From a virus, in the IMG/VR virus record IMGVR_UViG_3300032156_000009, positions 1 to 60,386 of that record: 60,386 nt of DNA; one strand, given 5' to 3'. Numbering within the stretch: the first letter of the stretch is position 1; every line of letters starts with the position of its first letter. Of this stretch, positions 27,101-34,592 are shown piece by piece. The notes beneath the pieces were generated by a model, which had not been told where the DNA came from, ran no database searches, and saw only the letters and a list, made by a program, of their open reading frames with translations. The position numbers were made by a program, and so were the translations under genes.

Positions 27101-27951
27101 TTTATGGAAATACGACAGGGGCTGCTAATACAGCGTGCGGTAATTCCGCTCTTAATTTAAGTTCTTTAGGAAATTACAACTGCGCCTTTGGGTCAGGAGC
27201 TCTTTATACGACGGATGGTGATAATAACTGCGGATTTGGTAGACAGTCATTATATGCCGGTACAACCGCTGTCAGTAATTCGGCGTTTGGTAATGATTCT
27301 TTAAGTTCATTAACATCAGGAGGATACAATACGGCCGTTGGGACAAGCTCCAATGTGAATTTATTAACAGGAAGTTACAATACCTCCGTTGGTTATGGTT
27401 CTGGTAATAACTATACCAGCTCAGAATCTTCTAACATCGCGATTGGCCATGCAGGGGTGACGGGTGAGAGTAACGTTATTAGGATTGGTGAGACAGGATC
27501 AGGAGTTCTCCAGCAAAACAAAACTTTTGTGGCCGCTGTTTATAATACGGCGATTGGTGCGACAGTTCAGCCTGTTTCTGTGGACTCCTCGGGTCAAGTA
27601 GGGGCAAGCCAATTTAGTTACCACCCAGTAACAGATAGCATCACTGCCGCTAACAACTCAGGGGGACAATCGACCGCCACACAATTAACAACTGAAATTA
27701 ACTTTGTCACTGCGGCTACTGGTGGTGTCCAGGGAGCTGTTAAGTTGCCTGTTGCAGTGAAAGGAATGTTAATAACCGTATGCAATCGTTGGACAAATCA
27801 AATTTCCATTTATCCTCAATCGGGCTCGTATATTAATGATTCACTGGATTATCAATATATTGTTGGCTCTCAATTCTACAATGCTACATTTATCGCAGTC
27901 GATACGACCCATTGGAAAGAAATAAGCTTCTCTGCAATAGCTCAACCTTAA
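24181..27951 (+). CDS. Giant repeat fibre/adhesin, 1256 aa
   Basis: Residues ~50-1110 are built of about 60 tandem repeats of ~17 residues with the consensus NSAFGYQSLYSNTTGTS. The pattern NxAxGxxSLxxN and the spacing resemble the left-handed beta-roll head repeats of YadA-type trimeric adhesins and repeat fibres of other phages. The N-terminal 45 residues should attach to the virion. The C-terminal ~140 residues (VSVDSSGQVGASQFSYHP onwards) are non-repetitive and could be the receptor-binding or trimerisation tip. There is no S74 peptidase triad that I can see. Cys is common in the repeats (NCAFG), which is unusual for an extracellular roll. Function in host binding is inferred. Confidence 0.75.
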   Translation: MANQKESALPLSTSFNSSDTLTGLHGGMNFNFNGALVNFFHPYGVGLENLFAGNFAGNAAITGSYNVCMGNLSGAALTSGSKNNSLGQMTLSSTTTGEGNQAIGNFSLTSNVSGNYNCALGESSLAINTTGNYNCATGYGSLSTSNASGNCAYGYNSLNKNTSGTPNCAFGTQSLFNNTSGVNNCAFGDSSLYSVAVSSGNCAFGSASLRANTANDNSAFGYSSLTNNVAAANSAFGSGSLYTNTSGVGNSGFGYQSLYNNSVGNGNCGFGYNTLRNNVGSYNDAVGYNALYTNTSGNSNCAFGHQSLYSNITTSENNAFGYQSLYNNISNGSQAFGYQSSYSNTTGINSAFGYQSLYSNTTGTSNSAFGQASLYSNTVGNSNCSFGYGSMLHNIGGSSNSSFGLRSLSANTSGNENSAFGYESLAAITTGTQGCAFGFQALTSNTASGTSAFGYQALYSNTTGVNNAFGLSALYTNTTGTSNCAFGKSSLVYNLSGNYNSAFGQESLLANSTGSNNTAIGYQSLNANTASNNSAFGYQSLLANTAASNSAFGSGSLKANTSGGFNSAFGFNSLTANITGGWNCAFGHSSLAANTTGLGCSAFGYQALALSNANANSAFGIQALATNVSGVNNSAFGNAALDMNTASYNDAFGAETLGQNTTGTGNAAFGGSSLSANVSGNYNTACGVGALGNSTSNNNTAVGYQCLVLNTSGNNNSALGYLALATNVTSHNCSAFGSQALTSNTGASNTAVGSSSLKANTGGTGNTASGARALYSNTSANSNSAFGFNSLFTNSTGENNSAFGANALYTNATVNGSSAFGYAALYNSVSANNSAFGSTALFNSVSANNSAFGSSTLFSNTSGVNDAFGYLALYSNTTGTRNSAFGNGSLITNVSGNYNCAFGTDVLRLATGSDNVGMGYQSLYTNSSGAGSVAIGWRALYSNTTASSHVAIGKNALFSNTTGGGNTAVGANALYGNTTGAANTACGNSALNLSSLGNYNCAFGSGALYTTDGDNNCGFGRQSLYAGTTAVSNSAFGNDSLSSLTSGGYNTAVGTSSNVNLLTGSYNTSVGYGSGNNYTSSESSNIAIGHAGVTGESNVIRIGETGSGVLQQNKTFVAAVYNTAIGATVQPVSVDSSGQVGASQFSYHPVTDSITAANNSGGQSTATQLTTEINFVTAATGGVQGAVKLPVAVKGMLITVCNRWTNQISIYPQSGSYINDSLDYQYIVGSQFYNATFIAVDTTHWKEISFSAIAQP

Positions 27952-27971
27952 TTGGTTATTAAGAGGATTTT

Positions 27972-28310
27972 ATGAAGCTCTCCGAACAACAATTCATCTT
28001 CTCTAGAAACTTCTACAAGCTCTTTGGAGCGATTTTCGCCATGGGATATGAAGTTACCTTTGGTGAGTGTTACCGCACGACTGAGCAAGCCCTATGGAAC
28101 TCACAGCATGGTTTAGGGATAAAGAAGAGCTTGCATTGTGATCGGATGGCCATTGATCTAAATATTTGGAAGGATGGAGTGCTTTCTAATGACCCTGAAG
28201 ATTATTCAAAAGCAGGAAAATATTGGAAAGCTCTTAATCCTTTAAATAGATGGGGTGGTGATTTTTCCACCTTAAACGATTATTACCATTTCGAGATGCA
28301 AGAACAATGA
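27972..28310 (+). CDS. Endolysin, M15-type peptidase (VanY/L-Ala-D-Glu-like)
   Basis: 112 residues. ECYRTTEQA, then SLHCDRMAIDLNIW, which holds the zinc ligands His and Asp, and YYHFEMQE with the third ligand His follow the small Peptidase_M15_4 endolysins. It would cut peptide cross-links of peptidoglycan. It has no signal sequence, so it needs the holin. It overlaps the next gene by 4 nt in a compact lysis cassette. Confidence 0.85.
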   Translation: MKLSEQQFIFSRNFYKLFGAIFAMGYEVTFGECYRTTEQALWNSQHGLGIKKSLHCDRMAIDLNIWKDGVLSNDPEDYSKAGKYWKALNPLNRWGGDFSTLNDYYHFEMQEQ

Positions 28311-28555
28311 ACAATTTTATCCAAGATGGCGATGGGGATCAAGACGAGAAGCGGCTGGCTGGTCTTATCGTGACTGGGATAGGTCTTTTAATGGCCATTA
28401 TCTATTTCACGGTCGGCATGTGTGTGACGAGAGAGTTAAACCAATCTCTATTGCCGTTAATTTATTTTTTGGTTTCGGCCGGTTTTGCTCTTCTTGGTTG
28501 GGCAAATGTTTCAGATGGGATAGCTAAAAAACTAAAAGGTGAAACTGATGTTTAA
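28307..28555 (+). CDS. Putative holin, 82 aa
   Basis: Two membrane segments (residues ~17-40 and ~48-68) with a charged N-terminus and a short Lys-rich C-terminus. Size, topology and location between the endolysin and spanin genes fit a class II holin. Sequence alone does not place it in a named family. Confidence 0.65.
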   Translation: MNNFIQDGDGDQDEKRLAGLIVTGIGLLMAIIYFTVGMCVTRELNQSLLPLIYFLVSAGFALLGWANVSDGIAKKLKGETDV

Positions 28556-28769
28556 AGTTTTATGGGCAATGATTGCTTCTTTATTGGGGATGCTTGCTCT
28601 GATATATGCCAGTTGGAAAGGACATAAAGCAGGAAAGGAAGAGGCAATAGCTCAACAAAAATCGGAGATGTTAGATGAATTTGTCAAAGTGGATAAAGAG
28701 ATACGCGATCACGCTGATGATCCTATCGATGACGTGCTTAGCCGCATGTCAAACCGCGCCGATCGTTAA
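28548..28769 (+). CDS. i-spanin (Rz-like), 73 aa
   Basis: Starts at the ATG at 28548 (AAAGGTG upstream), overlapping the holin gene. One N-terminal membrane anchor (residues ~4-20) is followed by a periplasmic Lys/Glu-rich helix. That is the i-spanin layout, though shorter than the ~150 residues of lambda Rz. The Rz1-type lipoprotein gene begins inside it in another frame. Confidence 0.72.
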   Translation: MFKVLWAMIASLLGMLALIYASWKGHKAGKEEAIAQQKSEMLDEFVKVDKEIRDHADDPIDDVLSRMSNRADR

Positions 28770-28905
28770 GGACTTTTGCCATCATTATATTCCTGTCAAT
28801 CCTTCTAAAAAAGAAGTTCAGGACTTTAAGAAGTACGGTTTTTCTGATAGAACGATTCGTCGAATAGAACAGAACGATCGTATTTATTCTCAGCAATGTC
28901 GTTGA
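28675..28905 (+). CDS. o-spanin lipoprotein (Rz1-like), 76 aa
   Basis: A lipoprotein signal peptide with the lipobox LAAC (Cys 25) is followed by a short periplasmic chain with further Cys residues. The gene starts 95 nt before the end of the i-spanin gene in a different frame, the embedded/overlapping Rz/Rz1 arrangement. The pair fuses inner and outer membranes in the last step of lysis. This shows that the host has an outer membrane. Confidence 0.78.
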   Translation: MNLSKWIKRYAITLMILSMTCLAACQTAPIVKDFCHHYIPVNPSKKEVQDFKKYGFSDRTIRRIEQNDRIYSQQCR

Positions 28906-28915
28906 GGTTTTATTT

Positions 28916-29203
28916 ATGTTACAAGAACAAGAACAAATCTCTATTATGACAATGCACGAACAAAACTATTCCATGCTGATGTCTATCCAAAGAGATTTGG
29001 GGACGATTATGGAAAAGGTTAAAAAACTGGAAGAGTCGGTTGATAAAATCCAATCCTCTTTAAATGAAAACGAAAAACAGCATTATCTTTTCAATTCCAT
29101 TTCAGGTTGGGTTAAACCTTCTATTTTAGTCTTTTTCATTTTTGGGCTAAAATGGGTTGGGACGACTATATGGACTATGATTGCCAATAAGCCTGGAGTT
29201 TAA
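28916..29203 (+). CDS. Coiled-coil membrane protein, 95 aa (haemolysin XhlA-like)
   Basis: A long N-terminal helix with heptads (IMEKVKKLEESVDKIQSSL) and one C-terminal membrane segment (VKPSILVFFIFGLKWVG). XhlA-type accessory lysis proteins have this layout. It is the last gene of the lysis cassette and overlaps the end of a leftward gene by 4 nt. Confidence 0.6.
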   Translation: MLQEQEQISIMTMHEQNYSMLMSIQRDLGTIMEKVKKLEESVDKIQSSLNENEKQHYLFNSISGWVKPSILVFFIFGLKWVGTTIWTMIANKPGV

Positions 29204-29427
29204 TATTCTTCTAATCGATCCTTCTTGCTGCATTTAGGACAAATGCGTTTAGTATTCCATCCTGCTATTGTTTTAGTAGATTTGATCGTCCATCCCTTTT
29301 CAGATAAGAACTGATTCAATAATTGATTATCAGAAGCTAATACATTTTCTACTTGTATTTCGTAGTTGCATCGATCGCATTTGACAATGAAATCTTTTTG
29401 ATAATCTTTATTTATTTGAGAAGACAT
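29200..29427 (-). CDS. Small zinc-ribbon protein, 75 aa
   Basis: CDRC at about residue 17 and CPKC near residue 64 form a zinc ribbon. The chain between holds Trp-rich beta strands. It is the last gene of the leftward early block. Function is unknown. Confidence 0.6.
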   Translation of the reverse strand: MSSQINKDYQKDFIVKCDRCNYEIQVENVLASDNQLLNQFLSEKGWTIKSTKTIAGWNTKRICPKCSKKDRLEEY

Positions 29428-29545
29428 AAACGTCTTGATCGCAAGATTTTATTAAATCGAGATGAATTTGATGCATTTCAAATAGAAATGTCATACCCAT
29501 CCCGATAAGAATAATAAAACAAATGAAAAAAAATAATTTTTTCAT
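29408..29545 (-). CDS. Single-pass membrane peptide, 45 aa
   Basis: Starts KKLFFFICFIILIG, one membrane helix, then a short polar tail. It overlaps both neighbours (20 nt and 4 nt). I support it because of this overlap and the hydrophobic pattern. A secreted peptide is the alternative. Confidence 0.55.
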   Translation of the reverse strand: MKKLFFFICFIILIGMGMTFLFEMHQIHLDLIKSCDQDVYVFSNK

Positions 29546-29736
29546 TGAGTCACTGGTTCTTTTTCCGTCACTGCTTTTTTAGAAGCATCACGCAAGATTT
29601 TATTGAATTCTTGAAGTGCAATAGATAAATCCATTTGTTGACCAAGAGTAAGAGTAGATAACTGAATCTGAGTCATTGAAGAAAAAATAACTTGAGCTAA
29701 TTCTAATGGAATAGGAATAATGGTTTGTTGTGGCAT
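29542..29736 (-). CDS. Hypothetical protein, 64 aa
   Basis: A short helical, Gln/Leu-rich protein with a perfect GAGAGGTC ribosome binding site. No family was recognised. Confidence 0.55.
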   Translation of the reverse strand: MPQQTIIPIPLELAQVIFSSMTQIQLSTLTLGQQMDLSIALQEFNKILRDASKKAVTEKEPVTQ

Positions 29737-29760
29737 ATTGACCTCTCAATTGTGAATAAT

Positions 29761-29792
29761 GGTCGCTGATTCTCTATGCTGGCTCAGCGGCC
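29761..29792 (+). terminator. Hairpin in the 29737-29858 gap
   Basis: GGTCGCTGA (29761-29769) pairs with TCAGCGGCC (29784-29792), one pair being G-T in the + strand. There is no T run after it, so it may be a weak or Rho-assisted stop for rightward late transcripts or a leader structure. Otherwise the gap holds nothing recognisable. Confidence 0.4.
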
Positions 29793-29858
29793 GAAACCTC
29801 TGTGCATTCCATACCGCTTGGTAAAGAATCAAAGAAAGAAGAGATTCTAGCACTTATC

Positions 29859-30476
29859 TTAAGCAACGAAAGGATTGAATGTAACACTTCCTGGTTGAAT
29901 TTCCTCTTCTTTTTTAAACATAGAAAATCCATTATCTCTCAAAGAATAACTGGGAAAGTTTTCCGTGTTTTGTTCTGTTGCAGGAGGAAGAAAAATAGGA
30001 TCAATAACGCCTTCATTGGAAAGTTCATGGATTCGAATTATATGAGGAGGTGTACTATCTAATGATTCCCCCGCTATTGTTATTTTTGGGACTCCCTTTT
30101 CATCATTGGGGGTATTGGCAGGTACTCGGGTAGATACCGAAAATCTTGATATAAATGATTGGCTGATCAAAGAACTCGTGGATTGTTGCATTTTATAGAC
30201 TTTCTCTCTCTCACCTATGAAGTAACGATTCATGAGTGGAGATTGAGGGCTTGAAACATTCTCTTTCGATTCTGGTTTGGCTTCTTGTAGATTTCTCTTG
30301 CATAGAAAATAAACCAATCCACACAATAGAAGTGCTTTTAGAATCTGTGCTGATGCATCCAGTCCTTCCAAAGGATTGCTTGTGTAGGAGAGTTTATTGA
30401 TGTTTTCACCAATTGTTAAAAGGTTAATAGCCGTATAACCGGTTAATATAAATATCAGTATTTCTTTGTTTTTCAT
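29859..30476 (-). CDS. Membrane protein with long soluble tail, 205 aa
   Basis: Two membrane segments in the first 65 residues, then a Ser/Pro/Glu-rich tail. The layout recurs in the neighbouring genes at 30771, 31159 and 44483: short membrane hairpin followed by a disordered tail. These may be a paralogous family of phage inner-membrane proteins. Function is unknown. Confidence 0.6.
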   Translation of the reverse strand: MKNKEILIFILTGYTAINLLTIGENINKLSYTSNPLEGLDASAQILKALLLCGLVYFLCKRNLQEAKPESKENVSSPQSPLMNRYFIGEREKVYKMQQSTSSLISQSFISRFSVSTRVPANTPNDEKGVPKITIAGESLDSTPPHIIRIHELSNEGVIDPIFLPPATEQNTENFPSYSLRDNGFSMFKKEEEIQPGSVTFNPFVA

Positions 30477-30488
30477 AAGTATCTCTCA

Positions 30489-30758
30489 TTAATAACTTTC
30501 AAAAATTTTAATCAATGTAACGTCCTTTGGGATATCGGAAACTTTTAATAAATAACCTTCTTCACTATCTTCGGCGAGTTTTTTCAATGATAAATCGACT
30601 TCTACTCCATTGTCCGATGGTGGATCGTAATTAAAAAACTCATCTACTTCTTTTGGAGTTGCAACATTGGCTTTTTCGCAAGAATCATAAATCGCTTTCA
30701 TTTGTTTCCATTTCTCATCGGGGGGTTTAAAACCAATGACAGAAAATGTGATACTCAT
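30489..30758 (-). CDS. Hypothetical acidic protein, 89 aa
   Basis: A small soluble protein (TFSVIGFKPPDEKWKQMKAI near the start) similar in pattern to short phage proteins that begin with KPPDEKW. Excellent GAGAGGT ribosome binding site. Function is unknown. Confidence 0.55.
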   Translation of the reverse strand: MSITFSVIGFKPPDEKWKQMKAIYDSCEKANVATPKEVDEFFNYDPPSDNGVEVDLSLKKLAEDSEEGYLLKVSDIPKDVTLIKIFESY

Positions 30759-30770
30759 AAATACCTCTCG

Positions 30771-31151
30771 TTAGTTGGGTGAAAAAGAACGCGGACTCAA
30801 TGCGACTAATCGTTCTGAGCTCGAGTTTTTGATGATAAAAGAACTAGAACTCTGTACCGATATTTCTTGAGTCTTAATTTCAACAGTTGATTTATTATCA
30901 GAGATTTCTTTCTTTTGGCTTTTCTGTTCCTTTTCTATCTGATCCTCATTCCTAGATATTAGCCTAGCAAAATAAAGGAATAATGGAAACATCGCTGCAT
31001 TCAAAAGGATATTGTTAACCGCTTTAAATACCCCATAGTTATCGCCAGAACTTCTTAAATCCGAGGCATCTTTTATACCCGTGAAGATATTAATTGCGTT
31101 GGCTGAACAGATAATCGTATAAAGGAATAATAGTATTTTTTTTGTGCTCAT
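30771..31151 (-). CDS. Membrane protein with soluble tail, 126 aa
   Basis: Start chosen at 31151, where TAGGAGAATT precedes ATG; upstream codons overlap the next gene and lack a site. Two membrane segments (residues ~5-22 and ~45-66) and a polar C-terminal tail. Same layout as 29859-30476 and 44483-44866. Confidence 0.6.
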   Translation of the reverse strand: MSTKKILLFLYTIICSANAINIFTGIKDASDLRSSGDNYGVFKAVNNILLNAAMFPLFLYFARLISRNEDQIEKEQKSQKKEISDNKSTVEIKTQEISVQSSSSFIIKNSSSERLVALSPRSFSPN

Positions 31152-31158
31152 AATTCTC

Positions 31159-31464
31159 CTAAGATGGCCGTGGATGATTTTGTATGATGATATTTGGAGT
31201 GGGTAAATTTCTACCTCTACCACCAAATAGTTCTATTGCTTCTTGTTCAATTCTTCTCGCTACTTGGACATTGCTATACCAGATATAACCCACGAGCATC
31301 ATGATAACTATTGTTACGTCTTTTAAAGTGGTTGTCACAGCCATTTGCGCATCTTCAAACGTTCCAGAATTTCTTGATCGTACGATATTTCCTGCCGTGT
31401 TGGATGCGACAAAAATAAGCAGGGATCCATACAAAACACCCAGGGCTAGTTCTTCTTTTCTCAT
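31159..31464 (-). CDS. Two-helix membrane protein, 101 aa
   Basis: Membrane segments at residues ~5-26 and ~45-63, short basic tail. Overlaps the HTH gene by 4 nt, so the regulator and this protein are co-translated. Function is unknown. Confidence 0.6.
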   Translation of the reverse strand: MRKEELALGVLYGSLLIFVASNTAGNIVRSRNSGTFEDAQMAVTTTLKDVTIVIMMLVGYIWYSNVQVARRIEQEAIELFGGRGRNLPTPNIIIQNHPRPS

Positions 31465-31766
31465 GCGACACTCCTACTCTTCAGTTTTTCTACTGCATTT
31501 TTATATTTAATATCCAAAGCTTCTCTGTATTTTTGCGTTCTGATTGTAAACGCTAAATCAAACAGCTTTTTTGCTGGATATTCTAAAATTCTCGCTAATC
31601 TTGAAATATATTCAGCCGAAGGAATCTCATCATGTAATTCTATTCGACTCAAATAAGATTTTGTGTTCGCTCTAAGTTGAGTTACTAATTCTGTGCTTGA
31701 TAATCCTTTATCTTTTCTAATAGAACGAACCAAACGACCAAAGCTATTTTTATCTATATCAATCAT
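31461..31766 (-). CDS. XRE-family HTH regulator, 101 aa
   Basis: FGRLVRSIRKDKGLSSTEL, then SYLSRIELHDEIPSAEYI and LARILEYPAKKLFDLA give a complete HTH_3/XRE domain. A Lys/Arg-rich helix follows. XRE proteins of this size are phage repressors or antirepressors. Here it lies inside an operon next to the SPFH gene rather than next to an integrase, so it could be a local regulator. Overlaps both neighbours by 4 nt. Confidence 0.78.
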   Translation of the reverse strand: MIDIDKNSFGRLVRSIRKDKGLSSTELVTQLRANTKSYLSRIELHDEIPSAEYISRLARILEYPAKKLFDLAFTIRTQKYREALDIKYKNAVEKLKSRSVA

Positions 31767-32656
31767 CTAGAACTCCCTGGCAATGGGATATTGATAAGTG
31801 CATTCGCGCCTGTAATTTGCGGCAATTGTCCATTCCATTTATCGACGGCTTTGTTCTCTACGAGTAATGTCGTCAGAGTTTGTTGCAAAAGATTATTGGC
31901 TTTCGCTTGTGCGTTGGCCTCGATCAATAGTGCATTAGCTTTACCTTCTGATTGTGCTACGAGCGCTTGAGCCAACATCTTTTGCTTTTGTAGTTCGTAT
32001 TCAGCTTGTTGTGCTTGTTGCTGTGCGGCCATCTTCTGCTGCATTTGATTTTCAATTGTCTCAGGAAGATGTGAAGCCCCTAAATTTACTTTATCTAAGA
32101 AGAATCCCATCTTTAAAAGTTCAGCGCCTAAGTCTTTATAAATGGCTTCTTGAAGACTTACTCTTGCAGATGAAATAAGATCCGATAAAGACATTTGACC
32201 TGCTTCGTTTTGAGCGATGGTCATGATAGTTCGTCGTATATAAGTAGACTCAATATCTTGTATATCTGCACCTTTGAAAGCTTTAAAAACTTCCGCGGCT
32301 TTTTCGGGACTGGTATTGTAAGTAATAGAGATGTCTTGCTTAATATGCTGACCTTCCTTAGTTGGCAAATCAATTGAATCATCTCCATGTCTTCCATCTT
32401 GGGCGAGAGTGAAAGTTCTAAGGGCAACGGGATATTCTTGCACGGTGGTGATGAAGGGAACTTTAAAGGTCATCCCTTGCTGTACTGCTCTTAGTCCTCC
32501 TGTCACTTTATTGAACATGACCCCGTCATAACCTGGTTCGATGATCACATAAGAACCAAAGAAGACACAAACTAGAAAAATTGCAGCGATAACAAACAGC
32601 CATATCGCGGTTGTATTATCGAGTATTGTTTTTTCGTTTCTTTCGTCGTAACTCAT
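31763..32656 (-). CDS. SPFH/prohibitin (Band 7) membrane protein
   Basis: 297 residues. One N-terminal membrane anchor (~15-40) precedes the SPFH domain: VIIEPGYDGVMFNKVTGGLR, then GMTFKVPFITTVQEYPVALR. A long Ala/Gln-rich coiled coil follows (QQKMAAQQQAQQAEYELQKQ) and a flotillin-like end. Members such as HflK/HflC form membrane cages that regulate the FtsH protease. Start set at 32656 because GAGGT directly abuts the earlier ATG. A phage copy could steer host FtsH or organise membrane patches. Confidence 0.85.
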   Translation of the reverse strand: MSYDERNEKTILDNTTAIWLFVIAAIFLVCVFFGSYVIIEPGYDGVMFNKVTGGLRAVQQGMTFKVPFITTVQEYPVALRTFTLAQDGRHGDDSIDLPTKEGQHIKQDISITYNTSPEKAAEVFKAFKGADIQDIESTYIRRTIMTIAQNEAGQMSLSDLISSARVSLQEAIYKDLGAELLKMGFFLDKVNLGASHLPETIENQMQQKMAAQQQAQQAEYELQKQKMLAQALVAQSEGKANALLIEANAQAKANNLLQQTLTTLLVENKAVDKWNGQLPQITGANALINIPLPGSSR

Positions 32657-32801
32657 TTTCATACCTCGTTTGATGAATAAAATTGAAAAATTGTCTTAAA
32701 CCTTTTTCAATGAAAGGCCTAAAGACAAACAGAACTCTTGCCGCGAGCAGTGTAATTAAAATTAAAATTAAAAATCGAGGAAAGAGTTCTAAGAACCACA
32801 T
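32616..32801 (-). CDS. Small membrane protein, 61 aa
   Basis: One membrane helix (residues ~8-27) and a very basic C-terminal tail (ELRRKKRKNNTR). Its end overlaps the start of the SPFH gene in another frame by about 40 nt. The tight overlap suggests linked expression with the SPFH protein. Confidence 0.5.
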   Translation of the reverse strand: MWFLELFPRFLILILITLLAARVLFVFRPFIEKGLRQFFNFIHQTRYENELRRKKRKNNTR

Positions 32802-32802
32802 A

Positions 32803-33057
32803 TTAACCCTTATTTGTTGGCTTAAACGCAGAGGTATATTTCATAGCCTCTGAAAGCGTTCCCATCACTTTGGTTGAGTTTTTAGACATTCTCCATAGTT
32901 GTGTATAGGCCAATGCCATTTCGCGCTGCTGATGAACGGGGTTCATCATTTGGAAGCCTTCGGCCAATGTTTTTGTAAAACTCTTCTTAGGAAGCTTTAC
33001 GATTTGTCTTTCTAAAAGCGCTGTTAAGCGCAGTATTTCATTCATGGATGTTTTCAT
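32803..33057 (-). CDS. Hypothetical helical protein, 84 aa
   Basis: Basic, helical, no recognised motif. Good AGAGGT site before the first ATG. It is in the same leftward run as the recombination ATPase. Confidence 0.5.
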   Translation of the reverse strand: MKTSMNEILRLTALLERQIVKLPKKSFTKTLAEGFQMMNPVHQQREMALAYTQLWRMSKNSTKVMGTLSEAMKYTSAFKPTNKG

Positions 33058-33072
33058 GTTGTACCTCTGTTA

Positions 33073-33270
33073 TTAGGTTTTAAAAATTTCAATTGCACAT
33101 GCAAATGCAATTACTGAAAGCAAAACGAATATGGGTGTAAAAAGAATCGTCATGATTAATGATGTCGTATCTCTATAAATCATTATCGATGTCAATAAAC
33201 ATCCAATACAAGAGCTGGAAAATACCGATACCAATAATGACTTTAAAAGGATATTTATAAATTTACTCAT
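33073..33270 (-). CDS. Two-helix membrane protein, 65 aa
   Basis: Almost entirely hydrophobic, with two predicted helices and a small Cys cluster (SSSCIGCL). Its ATG overlaps the stop of the gene upstream (ATGA). Function is unknown. Confidence 0.55.
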   Translation of the reverse strand: MSKFINILLKSLLVSVFSSSCIGCLLTSIMIYRDTTSLIMTILFTPIFVLLSVIAFACAIEIFKT

Positions 33271-33440
33271 TTGTTAACTTTCTCTTTTAAACGTAGCGAT
33301 TTATCCACCTTTAAACTGGTCGATTTTGGCCAGTTTTCAACATTCTCAGTTAGCGTAATCTCAATTTTCACTTTAATTTCCGCCCCTACATCTTCAGGTA
33401 GATTTTTTAATTCTTTGATCAGCTCTGTGATTGTCATCAT
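33267..33440 (-). CDS. Small MTITEL-type protein, 57 aa
   Basis: Begins MMTITELIKELKNLPEDVGA, a pattern of many phage small proteins (compare 41978-42133, which begins MTVKELREKLEAMPQDLQ). The rest is a beta strand pair and a basic tail. Coupled downstream by ATGA. Function is unknown. Confidence 0.6.
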   Translation of the reverse strand: MMTITELIKELKNLPEDVGAEIKVKIEITLTENVENWPKSTSLKVDKSLRLKEKVNK

Positions 33441-33447
33441 TCATCAC

Positions 33448-34590
33448 CTAAAACGTGATCTTTGACATATCATCATCAATGCTGATTGTGTTATCTAAGT
33501 TAGCCGGTGGATTTGCTTCAATCCCATCATCCAACGTGATCTTGCTAAGAACAAAACTCTCTCCATTCCCTGGTTTCCCTGGTGTGAAATAACCCGTAAT
33601 CACCGCCTTTTTTCCAATCCAAGAATCATCTACTGATGCATACGTTTTATGCGTGTTGAATAATGCACATTTAATCGGAGTTTTTGTTCCTTCTCCTCCT
33701 AGTTCATTACATGTTATTTGCATCACTTTCGGGAATTTCATAAGCGAGAAGATAGATACGTTCATTGTGACGTCTGGCTTTCTCTTTTCCTTTTGTACGG
33801 GTACAGGTGCTACAGCTTTAGGAGGATATGTTTTCTGTTGCGCTTGTTGTTGTGCTATTGGTTGCGTGACTGCTGGCTCTGGTTTAGGGGGTACATCTTT
33901 CCCTGATTCCAACCATTCTTTTAACTTTTTACCTGTTTCGATTGACGGTCTGAAGCATTCGTTTCTGAATAAATCTGTTCTGTCTTTAGAGACTGAGGCG
34001 ATGTTCCCATCGTTACTGACGTCAAATACAGTTGTAAATTCGTAATCCATTCCTTCGCGCTGTATTGGCTTCATACCCACTTTCTTCGGCTTTGATTTCC
34101 CCTTGTCATCTACGTCCAGTATATATTCTGTTTTAGCTCTCATCGTTGCGATGATGTGAGACTTTGAAGTGATCATCGCGTTAATCAAAGCGTTGTGCCA
34201 CGGTGTGATTTCTCTCCAAGCCATGTAACTATTGCCAGATTTTGAAGCGCGCGAAGCTTTGTCGTGCATATCCAGCTCTCCGCCCTCACCCTCCCAAGCG
34301 TGAGAAAGAGAATCGATAACGATCGTATCAAAATCTTCTTTCTCTGCCGTTTTGATTGCTTCGATGTATCGTTGAGGTGAAAATGGTTTTTCTAGTTGTA
34401 GAGTAAAATATTCGCCCAGGTGTTCATATAGATTAGCGCTTTCGCTCTCAGTATCAATCACACAAATCTTTCCACCTATTCCAAAACCAATCAGTAGAGC
34501 GCTGTAAGTTTTGCCAGATCCAGACGACCCCACTATCCCTAAGCGTAGTTTGCTTTTTCTTCTTTCAGCTTTATTGATTATAAAAGCCAT
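33448..34590 (-). CDS. RecA-like ATPase (AAA_24 / Sak4-type) for recombination
   Basis: 380 residues. Walker A GSSGSGKT at ~21-28, Walker B-like DTIVIDSLSH, and conserved SYMAWREITPWHNALI and REGMDYEFTTVFDV segments identify the phage nucleotide-binding AAA_24 family, to which Sak4 single-strand annealing ATPases belong. After a Pro/Gln-rich linker (~240-275) comes a C-terminal ~100-residue domain with an OB-like pattern. It probably acts with replication or recombination genes. Confidence 0.8.
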   Translation of the reverse strand: MAFIINKAERRKSKLRLGIVGSSGSGKTYSALLIGFGIGGKICVIDTESESANLYEHLGEYFTLQLEKPFSPQRYIEAIKTAEKEDFDTIVIDSLSHAWEGEGGELDMHDKASRASKSGNSYMAWREITPWHNALINAMITSKSHIIATMRAKTEYILDVDDKGKSKPKKVGMKPIQREGMDYEFTTVFDVSNDGNIASVSKDRTDLFRNECFRPSIETGKKLKEWLESGKDVPPKPEPAVTQPIAQQQAQQKTYPPKAVAPVPVQKEKRKPDVTMNVSIFSLMKFPKVMQITCNELGGEGTKTPIKCALFNTHKTYASVDDSWIGKKAVITGYFTPGKPGNGESFVLSKITLDDGIEANPPANLDNTISIDDDMSKITF

Positions 34591-34592
34591 AA

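Noticed and set aside
27972-28310. M15 peptidase as a virion-tail enzyme
   Set aside because: Small size, direct coupling to a holin and spanins, and no tail-protein fusion support an endolysin.
29802-30062. Rightward frame opposite the membrane protein gene
   Set aside because: Lies within a leftward gene, has no ribosome binding site, and its composition looks like a shadow.
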